A DNA stretch of 38,958 nt from Acidobacteriota bacterium. Lineage in GTDB: Bacteria > Acidobacteriota > Terriglobia > Bryobacterales > Bryobacteraceae. The notes beneath the pieces are model-generated. The model searched no databases. It was not told the origin of the DNA and worked only from the letters and a program-made list of their open reading frames with translations. The stretch lies in the NCBI GenBank assembly GCA_025354525.1, contig JANXMS010000605.1:1-38958 (forward strand), in the 5' to 3' direction. A program made the translations under genes and the position numbers. Of this stretch, positions 25,174-32,948 are shown one piece after another (position 1 is the first letter of the stretch; each line of letters opens with the position of its first letter).

Positions 25174-25905
25174 TTAAGGGAGCGAGCCCAAATAGGCCTG
25201 CACGCGAGAAAGGTCTTCCGGGGTGTCCACCCCGAGGGATTCGTACTGCGTTTCGGAAACGTGAATGGCAAAACCATTCTCGAGGGCTCGCAACTGCTCC
25301 AGCCGTTCGGCCTGCTCCAGCGGCCCTATCGGAAGGGTCGAGTAGTCGAGCAAAAATTCACGCTGATAAACGTACAGCCCAATATGCTTGTAATAGGTCA
25401 CCGCCCCACCCCGGTTGTACGGAATCGGACTCCTGGAGAAGTAGATCGCCATCCCTTCCCTATCCGTTAGAACCTTAACGACATTCGGATTCGTGATTTC
25501 GTCCAGCCGGTCGATCGGCCGCTTCAACGTCGCCATCAGCGCCTTTGGATGCTCCTTCAGCCCCCGCACCGCCAAATCAATCGCCGCCGGATCAATCATC
25601 GGCTCATCACCCTGAATATTCACGACAATCTCGTGTTCATGGCTCCCCGAAACCTCGGCCACCCGATCCGTCCCCGACAAGTGCAACGCCGACGTCATTT
25701 GCACCATCGCCCCAAATCCACGCGCAACCGCCGCAATCCGGTCGTCATCCGTCGCCACAATCACTTGATCCAAACTACTGCAAAGGCAAGCCCGCTCAAA
25801 AACATGCTGCAACATCGGCTTTCCGTTTATAGGGACGAGTGGTTTCCCTGGAAACCGAGTAGAAGCCAGGCGCGCCGGAATAACACCTAAAACTCTGGCG
25901 AGCAC
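25174..25905 (-). CDS. kdsB: 3-deoxy-manno-octulosonate cytidylyltransferase
   Basis: A 243-aa enzyme that couples KDO to CMP before transfer to lipid A. The N-terminal nucleotide-binding motif G-V-I-P-A-R-L-A-S-T-R-F-P-G-K-P-L is diagnostic, followed by V-A-T-D-D-D-R-I, N-I-Q-G-D-E-P (metal-binding Asp) and Y-Y-K-H-I-G-L-Y-V-Y. I set the start at the GTG at 25905, which gives a protein beginning eight residues before I-P-A-R as in known KdsB proteins. A GTG at 25920 is an alternative, and the long frame further upstream is an artefact overlapping the divergent gene. No strong ribosome site is visible. It is the first gene of the operon; its start lies 58 bp from the divergent PSD1 gene. Confidence 0.93.
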   Translation of the reverse strand: MLARVLGVIPARLASTRFPGKPLVPINGKPMLQHVFERACLCSSLDQVIVATDDDRIAAVARGFGAMVQMTSALHLSGTDRVAEVSGSHEHEIVVNIQGDEPMIDPAAIDLAVRGLKEHPKALMATLKRPIDRLDEITNPNVVKVLTDREGMAIYFSRSPIPYNRGGAVTYYKHIGLYVYQREFLLDYSTLPIGPLEQAERLEQLRALENGFAIHVSETQYESLGVDTPEDLSRVQAYLGSLP

Positions 25906-25963
25906 GCTCGATGGTAACACGAGCAGAGGTGATATTATTGCGTTTAGGTTATAGAATTTCGTG

Positions 25964-28405
25964 ATGACGAAGCGCCTTCCCGCCGCCCTCTTCGCGCTCC
26001 TGCCCGCTGCCGCCTTGGCTGGCGGAACGCCCGAGCAACTGGAATTCTTCGAACAGCGCATCCGCCCGCTCTTCATTAAAAATTGTCAAGGGTGCCATCC
26101 CATCGCCAAACTGGCCAGCGCCGCCGTCGTCCCCGGCCACCCCGAAGCCAGCCTGCTCTACCAAGCCGTCGCCCGCACCCACGAGCGCGTCAAAATGCCG
26201 CCCAACGGCAAACTCCCCCCCGACCAAGTCGCCGACATCGCCCGTTGGATCACCGACGGCGCCGCCATGCCCACCTTCTGGGCCTTCCTACCCCTCCCCA
26301 AACCTGCCCCCTTCAAGATCGACCAGCACCTGGAAGCCGCCCGCCAACAAGCCAACCTCCTCCCCAATCCCCCCGCCGACAAACGCACTCTCCTCCGCCG
26401 CGTCACGTTTGATCTAACCGGCCTCCCCCCCAACCCCGAACAACTCGCCGCCTTCGCCGCCGACAACTCCCCTCAAGCCTTCGTCACCGTCGTCGACCGG
26501 CTCCTCGCCAGTCCCCAATACGGCGAACGCTGGGCCCGCCACTGGCTCGACCTCGCCCGCTACTCTGACGGCCAACTCGGTGCCAGCTCCGACACCCCAT
26601 ACCCCAACGCCTTCCGATACCGCGATTGGGTCGTCAACGCCCTCAACACCGACCTCCCCTACCCCCAATTCGTCCGCGCCCAACTAGCCGCCGACCAACT
26701 CCCCAACAACGCCAGCCTCCTCCCCGCCCTCGGCTTCCAAGCCCTCGGCATCTCCGCTAACGACCAACTCGACGTCTCCACCAGAACCTTCCTCGGCCTC
26801 ACCGTCGCCTGCGCTCAATGCCACGATCATAAATACGATCCCATCCCCACCAAAGACTACTACTCCCTCCTAGGCGTCTTCAAAAGCAGCAAATCCCACG
26901 AAGTCCCCCTGGCCGCGGAAGCCGCCGTCAAAGCTTATAAGGATCACCAAAAACGCATCGACGACGCCAAATTCGCACTTGAACGCTTCGTCCAAGTCCA
27001 ATCCGCCGACCTCTCCGAGATCCTTTCCCGCCAGACCGAGAAATACCTCACCGCCAAGTCCGCGGAAGGCCTCGACCCCGAAATTTACGCCCGCTGGAAG
27101 GCCTACCTAGCCGGCCCCCTCAAAGACCACCCCTTCGACCCCCTAAAGGACCTCGCCGAGTTCCAAACCCTCGTTACCCGCATCTTCGCCGACCGCCGCG
27201 GCATGGAAGAACGCAACTACGTCAAACTCGGCGGCATCAAAGGCCTCCGCGACGAATCCACCCGCCAATGGACCAACCTCGAGTCCCTCCCCATTCTCGA
27301 ATACTACCTCTGGCGCGACCTCGCCTCCGACCCCTATTCGAAGGACTTCCTCGACTTCAAAGGCGGCATCTACTACTTCGGCGAAAAGGACATCGACCGC
27401 TGGCTCGCCCCCGCCTGGAAGGCTGAACACGACCGCCTCCGACAAGATCTCAAGCACCTAAAAGCGACCCTGCCCCCGCAGTACAACTTCCTCCACACCA
27501 TCACCGACACCGACAAGCCCGCCAACACGAAGGTAGCCATCCGCGGAGACGAGAAAAATCTAGGCGAAGAGGTCCCCCGCCATTTTTTGCACGCCCTCTC
27601 CGATTCCAAGCCCACGCCGTTCTCCCAAGGAAGCGGCCGCCTCGAACTGGCCGAAGCCATCGTCAACCACCCGCTCACCGCCCGCGTCATCGTTAACCGC
27701 CTGTGGCAGGGCCACTTCGGCTCCGGCATCGTCCGCAGCGCCTCCAACTTCGGCCAACTCGGCGAACGTCCCACCCATCCCGCTCTCCTCGACGCCCTCG
27801 CCGCCGAGTTCGTCGCCGACGGCTGGTCCCTCAAGCGTCTCCACCGCCGCCTGCTCCTATCCAACGCCTATCAACTCAGCTCCACCCCGTCGGAATCCAA
27901 CACCCAGAAAGACCCCGAAAACAAGCTCCTCTGGCGCGCCAACTTCGTCCCCCGCCTCGACGCCGAATCCCTCCGCGACTCGATCCTCTCCGTCGCCGGC
28001 CATCTCGACCTCGCCCCCGGCGGCCCCGCCCTCCCCCTCACCGACGATTTCCGCCGCCGAACCCTCTACGGCTACGTCGGTCGCACCAAGCCAGACCCCA
28101 GCCTCACCCTCTTCGACTTCCCCAACCCCAATAACCCCACCGAAAAGCGAACCGTGACCCTAGGCCCTCTCCAACGCCTATATTTCCTAAATAACACCTT
28201 CGTAGCCAAAGAAGCCGAGGCATTTGCCCAGCGCCTCCAGGGCGACGACCGCGAAAAAATCCGTCAAGCCTACGAGCGTCTCTATCTCCGCGCCCCCCGC
28301 CCGGACGAGACAAACATGGGCTTGGCTTTCTTGAAACAGAGCAGCTCCTGGGCCCAGTACGCGCAAGTATTGCTGGCCTCCAGCGAATTTACGGCGGTAA
28401 ATTAA
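25964..28405 (+). CDS. PSD1/DUF1549/DUF1553 cytochrome-like protein
   Basis: A secreted protein of 813 aa with the planctomycete-type cytochrome C domain (PSD1) and the DUF1549 and DUF1553 domains. The signal peptide ends about A-A-L-A-G. A C-Q-G-C-H heme motif follows at ~47, then the DUF1549 signature [13 protein letters not shown] and the second motif [12 protein letters not shown]. The C-terminal DUF1553 region includes R-V-I-V-N-R-L-W and L-L-R-R-V-T-type elements. The protein family pairs with DUF1501 proteins in Planctomycetes, Verrucomicrobia and Acidobacteria; the function is not established, and polysaccharide breakdown is often suggested. The ATG at 25964 is preferred to the GTG one codon earlier. 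The 3' end lies in a tandem duplication. Confidence 0.88.
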   Translation: MTKRLPAALFALLPAAALAGGTPEQLEFFEQRIRPLFIKNCQGCHPIAKLASAAVVPGHPEASLLYQAVARTHERVKMPPNGKLPPDQVADIARWITDGAAMPTFWAFLPLPKPAPFKIDQHLEAARQQANLLPNPPADKRTLLRRVTFDLTGLPPNPEQLAAFAADNSPQAFVTVVDRLLASPQYGERWARHWLDLARYSDGQLGASSDTPYPNAFRYRDWVVNALNTDLPYPQFVRAQLAADQLPNNASLLPALGFQALGISANDQLDVSTRTFLGLTVACAQCHDHKYDPIPTKDYYSLLGVFKSSKSHEVPLAAEAAVKAYKDHQKRIDDAKFALERFVQVQSADLSEILSRQTEKYLTAKSAEGLDPEIYARWKAYLAGPLKDHPFDPLKDLAEFQTLVTRIFADRRGMEERNYVKLGGIKGLRDESTRQWTNLESLPILEYYLWRDLASDPYSKDFLDFKGGIYYFGEKDIDRWLAPAWKAEHDRLRQDLKHLKATLPPQYNFLHTITDTDKPANTKVAIRGDEKNLGEEVPRHFLHALSDSKPTPFSQGSGRLELAEAIVNHPLTARVIVNRLWQGHFGSGIVRSASNFGQLGERPTHPALLDALAAEFVADGWSLKRLHRRLLLSNAYQLSSTPSESNTQKDPENKLLWRANFVPRLDAESLRDSILSVAGHLDLAPGGPALPLTDDFRRRTLYGYVGRTKPDPSLTLFDFPNPNNPTEKRTVTLGPLQRLYFLNNTFVAKEAEAFAQRLQGDDREKIRQAYERLYLRAPRPDETNMGLAFLKQSSSWAQYAQVLLASSEFTAVN

Positions 28406-28562
28406 AGCCATGTTGAGACGAGACCTATCACGCGGCATCGGCGGCGGCTGGGCGGACACAGCCGCCGGCCCCCACTTCGCCCCCAAGGCCAAGCGGGTTA
28501 TCTTCCTTTTCCTCAACGGAGGAATGTCCCACGTCGATACCTTCGACCCCAAGCCCATCCTC
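28309..28562 (+). repeat. tandem duplication, copy 1
   Basis: First copy (254 bp) of a local duplication that covers the tail of the PSD1/DUF1553 gene and the head of the DUF1501 gene. It starts at a GACAAAC heptamer (28309-28315). The gene-tail part (to 28409) matches copy 2 at all but three of 101 positions. The gene-head part (28410-28562) differs by three substitutions and lacks 15 nt and 3 nt present in copy 2. Confidence 0.9.
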
Positions 28563-28670
28563 GACAAACATGGGCTTGGCTTTCTTGAAACAGAGCAGCT
28601 CCTGGGCCCAGTACGCGCAAGTATTGCTGGCCTCCAGCGAATTCACGGCGGTGAAGTAAAGCCATGTTGA
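28410..28670 (+). pseudogene. truncated DUF1501 head fused to out-of-frame PSD1-gene tail
   Basis: An 86-codon open frame left by the duplication. The first ~50 codons repeat the start of the intact DUF1501 protein (M-L-R-R-D-L, then [19 protein letters not shown]), but its hydrophobic leader is damaged by 15 nt and 3 nt in-frame deletions. After L-D-K at 28568 the frame crosses the duplication join and reads the second copy of the PSD1-gene tail in the wrong frame. Its TGA (28668-28670) overlaps the ATG of the intact DUF1501 gene (28664), so if it is translated it could act as a short upstream frame feeding ribosomes to that start. It is almost certainly not a functional protein. Confidence 0.8.
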
Positions 28671-28834
28671 GACGAGACCTATTACGCGGCATCGGCGGCA
28701 GCCTCGGCCTTCTCGGCTGGGCGGACACAGCTGCCGCCGGCCCCCACTTCGCCCCCAAGGCCAAGCGGGTTATCTTTCTTTTCCTCAACGGAGGAATGTC
28801 CCACGTCGATACCTTCGACCCCAAGCCCGTCCTC
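28563..28834 (+). repeat. tandem duplication, copy 2
   Basis: Second copy (272 bp), adjacent to copy 1 and again beginning with GACAAAC (28563-28569). A third GACAAAC follows at 28835-28841, where the repeat ends. The heptamers at both ends suggest unequal exchange or replication slippage at microhomology. Bases 28570-28659 repeat the end of the PSD1/DUF1553 gene, now without a gene in front; the rest is the functional head of the DUF1501 gene. Confidence 0.9.
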
Positions 28835-30007
28835 GACAAACGCGACGGCGAGCCCATGCCCGGCCCCAAACTGCAAACCGATCGCGCCGCCGGCAACCTG
28901 ATGAAGTCTCCCTTCAAGTTCTCCAAGCACGGCCAAAGCGGCCTCGAGATCAGCGAGATCTTCCCGAAACTAGCCCGCCGCGCCGACGACCTCTGCGTCA
29001 TCCGTTCTATGCACTCCGACAACGGAAACCACGGTCCGTCCCTGCTAATGATGAACTGCGGCCACAACCTCCCCGGCCGGCCGTCCATGGGCTCGTGGCT
29101 GACCTACGGCCTCGGCACCGAAAACAAAAACCTCCCCGGATTCGTAGTTCTCTGTCCCGGTTATCCCGTACTCGGCCCCCAGCTATGGGACTCTGCGTTC
29201 CTCCCAGCGACTTATCAAGGAACCCACTTACTAATTAAGGAAAGCGGCCCCGAAAAAATCCTCCAAAACATCCGCAATGCGAAGCTGACGTCGAGCGAGC
29301 AAGAACGCCAACTCGCGCTACTCGACCGCCTCAATCAGGGCTATCTCCATCAAGTCGGTCACGAGCCTCAGATGGAGGCCAGCATCGCCGCCATGGAGGT
29401 TGCCTATCGAATGCAGACCGAGGCCCCTGAGATCTTCGACATCACCCGCGAACCGCAAAAAGTCCGAGCCCGTTACGGAGACCACGAGTTTGGCCGAGGC
29501 TGTCTGATGGCCCTCAGAATGGCCGAAAAGGGCGTGCGCATGGTCCAGGTCTACTTCGGAAACTTCCAGCCCTGGGACAGCCACGACGATATCCGCATTC
29601 ACTCAAAGTTGGCCAACGCCGCCGACGGCCCCATCGCCGCTCTGCTCGAAGACCTTAAACTCCGCGGCATGTTTGAAGATACGCTCGTCGTCATTGGCAG
29701 CGAATTCGGCCGCACCCCGATGATCCAGAACAGCGGCCTCGAACGCGTCGGGAACGGGCGAGACCACAACGTCCACGGCTTCACGACGCTCCTCGCCGGC
29801 GGCGGAGTCAAAGGCGGCTTCGCCTACGGAGCCACGGACGAATTCGGCTACAAAGCGGTAGAAAACAAGGTGCACGTCCACGACTTACAAGCGACGATCC
29901 TCCACCTTATGGGCCTGGATCACACCAAACTAACTTACCGCTACAGCGGCCGCGACTACCGGCTCACCGACGTCGAAGGCCACGTCGTCAAGCCCCTACT
30001 CGCCTAG
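28664..30007 (+). CDS. DUF1501 protein with Tat-type leader
   Basis: A 447-aa exported protein of the DUF1501 family (alkaline phosphatase/sulfatase-like fold). The leader [17 protein letters not shown] has a twin arginine and hydrophobic stretch, consistent with Tat export of a folded metalloprotein. Characteristic stretches are [18 protein letters not shown] (about 37-54), [30 protein letters not shown] and [17 protein letters not shown]. The Asp and His residues in these places fit a metal site. It follows the PSD1/DUF1553 gene, its usual partner, from which it is separated by the duplication remnant. Substrate and reaction are not known. Confidence 0.9.
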   Translation: MLRRDLLRGIGGSLGLLGWADTAAAGPHFAPKAKRVIFLFLNGGMSHVDTFDPKPVLDKRDGEPMPGPKLQTDRAAGNLMKSPFKFSKHGQSGLEISEIFPKLARRADDLCVIRSMHSDNGNHGPSLLMMNCGHNLPGRPSMGSWLTYGLGTENKNLPGFVVLCPGYPVLGPQLWDSAFLPATYQGTHLLIKESGPEKILQNIRNAKLTSSEQERQLALLDRLNQGYLHQVGHEPQMEASIAAMEVAYRMQTEAPEIFDITREPQKVRARYGDHEFGRGCLMALRMAEKGVRMVQVYFGNFQPWDSHDDIRIHSKLANAADGPIAALLEDLKLRGMFEDTLVVIGSEFGRTPMIQNSGLERVGNGRDHNVHGFTTLLAGGGVKGGFAYGATDEFGYKAVENKVHVHDLQATILHLMGLDHTKLTYRYSGRDYRLTDVEGHVVKPLLA

Positions 30008-30163
30008 CGAAGGCTCAGAGAAAGGTAGGCCGTGACGCCACCCGGAGGCATCACCCGATACTGCCCCGCCATCGATCCGTCGCCTCAAAGCTCACAACCC
30101 AACGTTCTCCCCTCCGCGTTCGCTCAGCACCGCACGGCCCGATATCCGGGATAATCGAGAAAC
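30008..30163. other. intergenic gap with possible relic of a protein C-terminus on the minus strand
   Basis: On the minus strand, a short open stretch running to a TAG at about 30007 reads [22 protein letters not shown]. The alternation of hydrophobic residues and terminal arginine look like the last strand of an outer-membrane barrel or a similar beta-rich protein. It is preceded by stops and frame breaks and is far too short to be a gene. I regard it as a possible remnant of a lost gene, with low confidence. Confidence 0.25.
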
Positions 30164-30535
30164 ATGGATCCCATCGACAAGCAAAGGCTCAGCGCGCGCG
30201 TGGAAAAGCTCGGATTGGACCAAGTGGACCGCCACATCTTCCTGTGTGCCGACCAGACAAAGGCCGTCTGCTGTTCGAAGGAAGAGGGGCTCGAAGCCTG
30301 GGACTTTCTGAAGGCCCGTGTGGCCGAGCTGGGCCTGATGGCCGCGCGGCCTTGTGTTTTTCGGACCAAGGCGAATTGCCTGCGAGTCTGCGAGCAGGGC
30401 CCGATCGCCGTCGTCTATCCCGAAGGAGTCTGGTATCACCACGCCACGCCGGAAGTGCTGGAGCGAATCATTCAGGAGCATCTGATTGGCGGCACGCCGG
30501 TGAAGGAGTTCGTGATGCGGCGAGAAGAACCATAA
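30164..30535 (+). CDS. (2Fe-2S) thioredoxin-like ferredoxin
   Basis: A 123-aa cytoplasmic protein of the thioredoxin-fold [2Fe-2S] ferredoxin family (NuoE/Shethna-like). It contains H-I-F-L-C28-A-D with C36-C37, then R-T-K-A-N-C72-L-R-V-C76-E-Q-G-P and V-V-Y-P-E-G-V-W-Y. The cluster ligands are probably C28, C36 or C37, C72 and C76. The C-terminal H-L-I-G-G-T-P-V is typical of the family. It probably donates single electrons to an unknown partner. It stands alone on the plus strand, with no obvious operon partner downstream. Confidence 0.88.
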   Translation: MDPIDKQRLSARVEKLGLDQVDRHIFLCADQTKAVCCSKEEGLEAWDFLKARVAELGLMAARPCVFRTKANCLRVCEQGPIAVVYPEGVWYHHATPEVLERIIQEHLIGGTPVKEFVMRREEP

Positions 30536-30570
30536 TGCGGTAGTGGGCGTTGATTTTGATCCTGATCGCG

Positions 30571-30798
30571 GCAGCGCTAGAGCGATACCCGTCTTACTGG
30601 AGGCGTTCTGGAAACCCGAACTACCGGCCCGTATTGGGCGGACTGCAAACTACGTTTGTCCCAGCTCAGGGCCCCGTCAATGCCTTCGCTTGTCGTCGAT
30701 CTCGCCGAGGCTCGCTGCCCCTTCCTCTCTCCCGACATTGCTCCTGATCTCTTCAGACGTCGCAAATGTGCCCTCTGTTAAGTCAAGACTTGCTATAG
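30571..30798 (+). repeat. long direct repeat, copy A
   Basis: Copy A (228 bp) of an imperfect direct repeat whose partner lies at 31241-31455. Relative to copy B it has one C fewer in a C-run at 30628-30630 and keeps a 14 nt segment that B lacks. The ends are near ...CGATACCCG at the left and TTGCTATAG at the right. No terminal inverted repeats are obvious. Confidence 0.85.
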
Positions 30799-31240
30799 GC
30801 ACGTTCTTCTACTGGGGCGTTCATACGCTAGCGGGGCGGCGCCGCTTTGACGATAGCGGTCGTCCTGACCACCGTGGCGACTGCGCTCTTTCTGATCGCC
30901 TGGAAACGGGGCTAGCGAACACACCGGAATCCGACCGCGCTACCACCCAGGATCGGGTGAAGTGATGGCTGGTTGCGCCTGCATGGACGCCGTCTGCTCT
31001 ATCGAACCAACTGCCGCCACAGAGCACTTTGAAGGGAATCTCGAAAATCCTTTTGCCGTCGATCCACCGGAACACCCACCCGAACTACGACTCGGTATCC
31101 CAGTCGGCCGACCATGTTGCGGCAACCGTACTCCGAAGCCCGGCTTCCCCAAACTGATCAACTGGCGTCGTGCCTTCCGTGTCCACATTGCCCGGCGAGC
31201 AAGCTCCGCGCCGACCCAAGTCACCTGCCCCGCTGGATGA
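30799..31240. other. unique sequence between the direct repeats, no supported gene
   Basis: About 440 bp without a convincing gene. Short overlapping open frames occur on both strands, none with family resemblance or a good ribosome site. One plus-strand frame just before copy B reads C-L-P-C-P-H-C-P-A-S-K-L-R, which could be part of a degenerate zinc-ribbon sequence, but this is weak. The segment may be the scar of a decayed gene or mobile element. Confidence 0.35.
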
Positions 31241-31455
31241 GCGGCGTTAGAGCGATACCCGCCTTAATGGAGGCGTTCTGGAAACCCGAACTGCCGGCCC
31301 CGTATTGGGCGGACTGCAAACTACGTTTGTCCCAGCTCAGGGCCCCGTCAATGCATGCGCTTGTCGTCGATCTCGCCGAGGCTCTCTCCCGACATTGCTC
31401 CGGATCTCTTCAAACGTCGCGAATGTGCCCTCTGTTAAGTCAAGACCTGCTATAG
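31241..31455 (+). repeat. long direct repeat, copy B
   Basis: Copy B (215 bp) of the imperfect repeat, offset 670 bp from A at the left end and 657 bp at the right. In copy B the frame reading R-A-I-P-A-L-M-E-A-F-W-K-P-E-L-P-A is unbroken through the C-run where copy A is shifted. The 14 nt deletion then shifts B relative to A further on. Both copies therefore look like damaged versions of one short coding or structured element of unknown identity. Confidence 0.85.
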
Positions 31456-31498
31456 TCACCGGATAGCGGTCGATCCAAAAACCACCCTCCGGGCATAA

Positions 31499-32614
31499 CT
31501 ACCGGCCTTCGAGAAACGCGCGATTGCAGCGTGTGAACGTGATGGTTTGATACGGTGCCGTAGACCCGCGCTCCCACAAAATTCCAATCGTCGAATCAGC
31601 CAGAATCGCCAAGTCCGAGTACGCCGCGAACCCGCCATAAACCACTCGCTCCTGCGCCCACGTCTGGCCTTCATCGTGGCTCATCCGAATCACCAGATTC
31701 TGGCGATTGGCCAGCGTCGGGCCGGTCCAAAGCAGCAGCTTGTCGAAACGTTCGATGGCCGTTGCGACGGCGGAAACGGCCAGTCCGACGCGAGGCCGCA
31801 GCCAAGTCTGTCCCCCGTCCGAGCTTGTCAAAAACCAGCGATGATCGCCGTTGTTCTGCCGGGCGTCCATCAGGATATTGCCATCGGCCAGCTCCACCAG
31901 TTGGTTCTCGTTCGTCAATGCCGGCACCAGCGCCCCGCGCTTCCACGTCTCACCATGATCATCGCTATAGATCACGTAAGCGCGCATCAGACCAATTGTG
32001 CCAGTGAAACTACCAACCGTGCCCTGGACAGAAAACACGTCGGTCTTCATCGAAGTCGGCAAAAGCAGGCGGCCGGACTTGGCTTGAATCGCGCCGCCCG
32101 GGCCGAGAAACATAGCGCCCCAATGGTCGAATTCGCGGCTGTCTCTCGTCAGGTCGCGAGCGGTCGACCAAGTCACGCCGTGGTCGTCGCTCGTCCGCGC
32201 CCACATCTGGTTTTGCGTCGTGCCCGGTTGCGATCTGTCCGTGCCGAAGCCGGGCTCCCAACGGTTATAGAAAATCCAGACGCGTCCGCTCGAACGGTCC
32301 AGCAGCGGCGTCGGATTGGAGGCCGACCACTTCTCGCCGGGGTCATCCACCAGTTGCAGCGAAGTCCACGTCCGGCCCTGGTCCGACGATCGCGACAGCA
32401 CCAAGTCGATGTCGCCGTTGCCGGGGTCGCCACGGTTGTCGCGACGCGCCTCGGCGAAAGCGAGCAGAGAGCCATTGGCTGCCGTTAGCAAGGCCGGAAT
32501 GCGATAGGAATGGTACCCCCCCACTCCCGCCCGGAACACGTCCGCGTGGGTCAGTAGCGGTTGTGCCAAAGCCGACAGACAACTGAAAACCAGACAAAAC
32601 ACGCGGATCGGCAT
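31499..32614 (-). CDS. secreted exo-alpha-sialidase (GH33-like)
   Basis: A 371-aa exported sialidase removing terminal sialic acids. After the signal peptide (to L-A-Q, ~18) the mature protein has the Y-R38-I-P motif (first arginine of the carboxylate-binding triad) and F-A-E-A-R-R-D (acid/base Asp region). Five Asp boxes follow: S-S-D-Q-G-R-T-W (~76), S-D-D-H-G-V-T-W (~142), S-D-D-H-G-E-T-W (~217), S-S-D-G-G-Q-T-W (~264) and S-H-D-E-G-Q-T-W (~312). The Asp boxes mark a six-bladed propeller; N-Q-L-V-E-L and A-Y-S-D-L (Tyr nucleophile) complete the site. Length is normal for a single-domain GH33 enzyme. Its start lies 6 bp after the stop of the 94-aa gene, in an apparent operon with a TonB receptor. 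Confidence 0.92.
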   Translation of the reverse strand: MPIRVFCLVFSCLSALAQPLLTHADVFRAGVGGYHSYRIPALLTAANGSLLAFAEARRDNRGDPGNGDIDLVLSRSSDQGRTWTSLQLVDDPGEKWSASNPTPLLDRSSGRVWIFYNRWEPGFGTDRSQPGTTQNQMWARTSDDHGVTWSTARDLTRDSREFDHWGAMFLGPGGAIQAKSGRLLLPTSMKTDVFSVQGTVGSFTGTIGLMRAYVIYSDDHGETWKRGALVPALTNENQLVELADGNILMDARQNNGDHRWFLTSSDGGQTWLRPRVGLAVSAVATAIERFDKLLLWTGPTLANRQNLVIRMSHDEGQTWAQERVVYGGFAAYSDLAILADSTIGILWERGSTAPYQTITFTRCNRAFLEGR

Positions 32615-32620
32615 AACGGT

Positions 32621-32905
32621 CTAATCGCCCTCGTACGGGAATCGCCGAATCGCTCCCATGCATTCCGATAGCGCCTTGAGCAGGGTGCTGCCCCAGCCGG
32701 TCGGCGTGTACGGCATGGTGTTCTGATTCGTCTGTTTGTCCGCTTCGGCGTAGAACTTCATCGCCGGATCGGGAGGGGTTACGAACTCTTTGACCGAGAT
32801 CCGGAACTCGATCTCCCGGTCGCCCTGAACCTTGGTGAGCGCGAACTGGTGAACGAGTGCGAACTTCTCCGCCTTATCTGCGTGCGCGAATTGCCATTCC
32901 GACAA
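32621..32905 (-). CDS. 94-aa conserved-looking protein of unknown function, TTG start
   Basis: A small protein without signal peptide or membrane segment, rich in charged and aromatic residues; I do not recognise the family. Its N-terminus reads L/M-S-E-W-Q-F-A-H-A-D-K-A-E-K-F-A-L-V-H and it ends M-G-A-I-R-R-F-P-Y-E-G-D. The start is taken as TTG at 32905 because a strong AGGAG (32912-32916) precedes it by 6 nt, while the open frame continuing upstream runs into the receptor gene and looks artefactual. It sits between the receptor and the sialidase with gaps of 43 and 6 bp, so it should be co-expressed with them. It may be a cytoplasmic helper in sialic acid use, but that is only inferred from position. 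Confidence 0.65.
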   Translation of the reverse strand: MSEWQFAHADKAEKFALVHQFALTKVQGDREIEFRISVKEFVTPPDPAMKFYAEADKQTNQNTMPYTPTGWGSTLLKALSECMGAIRRFPYEGD

Positions 32906-32911
32906 GCTAGT

Positions 32912-32916
32912 CTCCT
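32912..32916 (-). promoter_or_regulatory. ribosome binding site supporting a TTG start
   Basis: AGGAG on the minus strand, 6 nt before TTG at 32905. It decides the start of the 94-aa gene against longer upstream frames. Confidence 0.65.
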
Positions 32917-32948
32917 TGAGTTTGGATCTAGTTGAGTCTAGCGCACGG

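Noticed and set aside
30543-30965. 140-codon plus-strand open frame in the repeat region
   Set aside because: It runs across repeat copy A in a frame that copy B does not preserve, has no family resemblance and no ribosome site.
31547-32488. 313-codon plus-strand open frame opposite the sialidase gene
   Set aside because: The sialidase has five Asp boxes and the Y-R-I-P motif; the opposite frame has no recognisable features.
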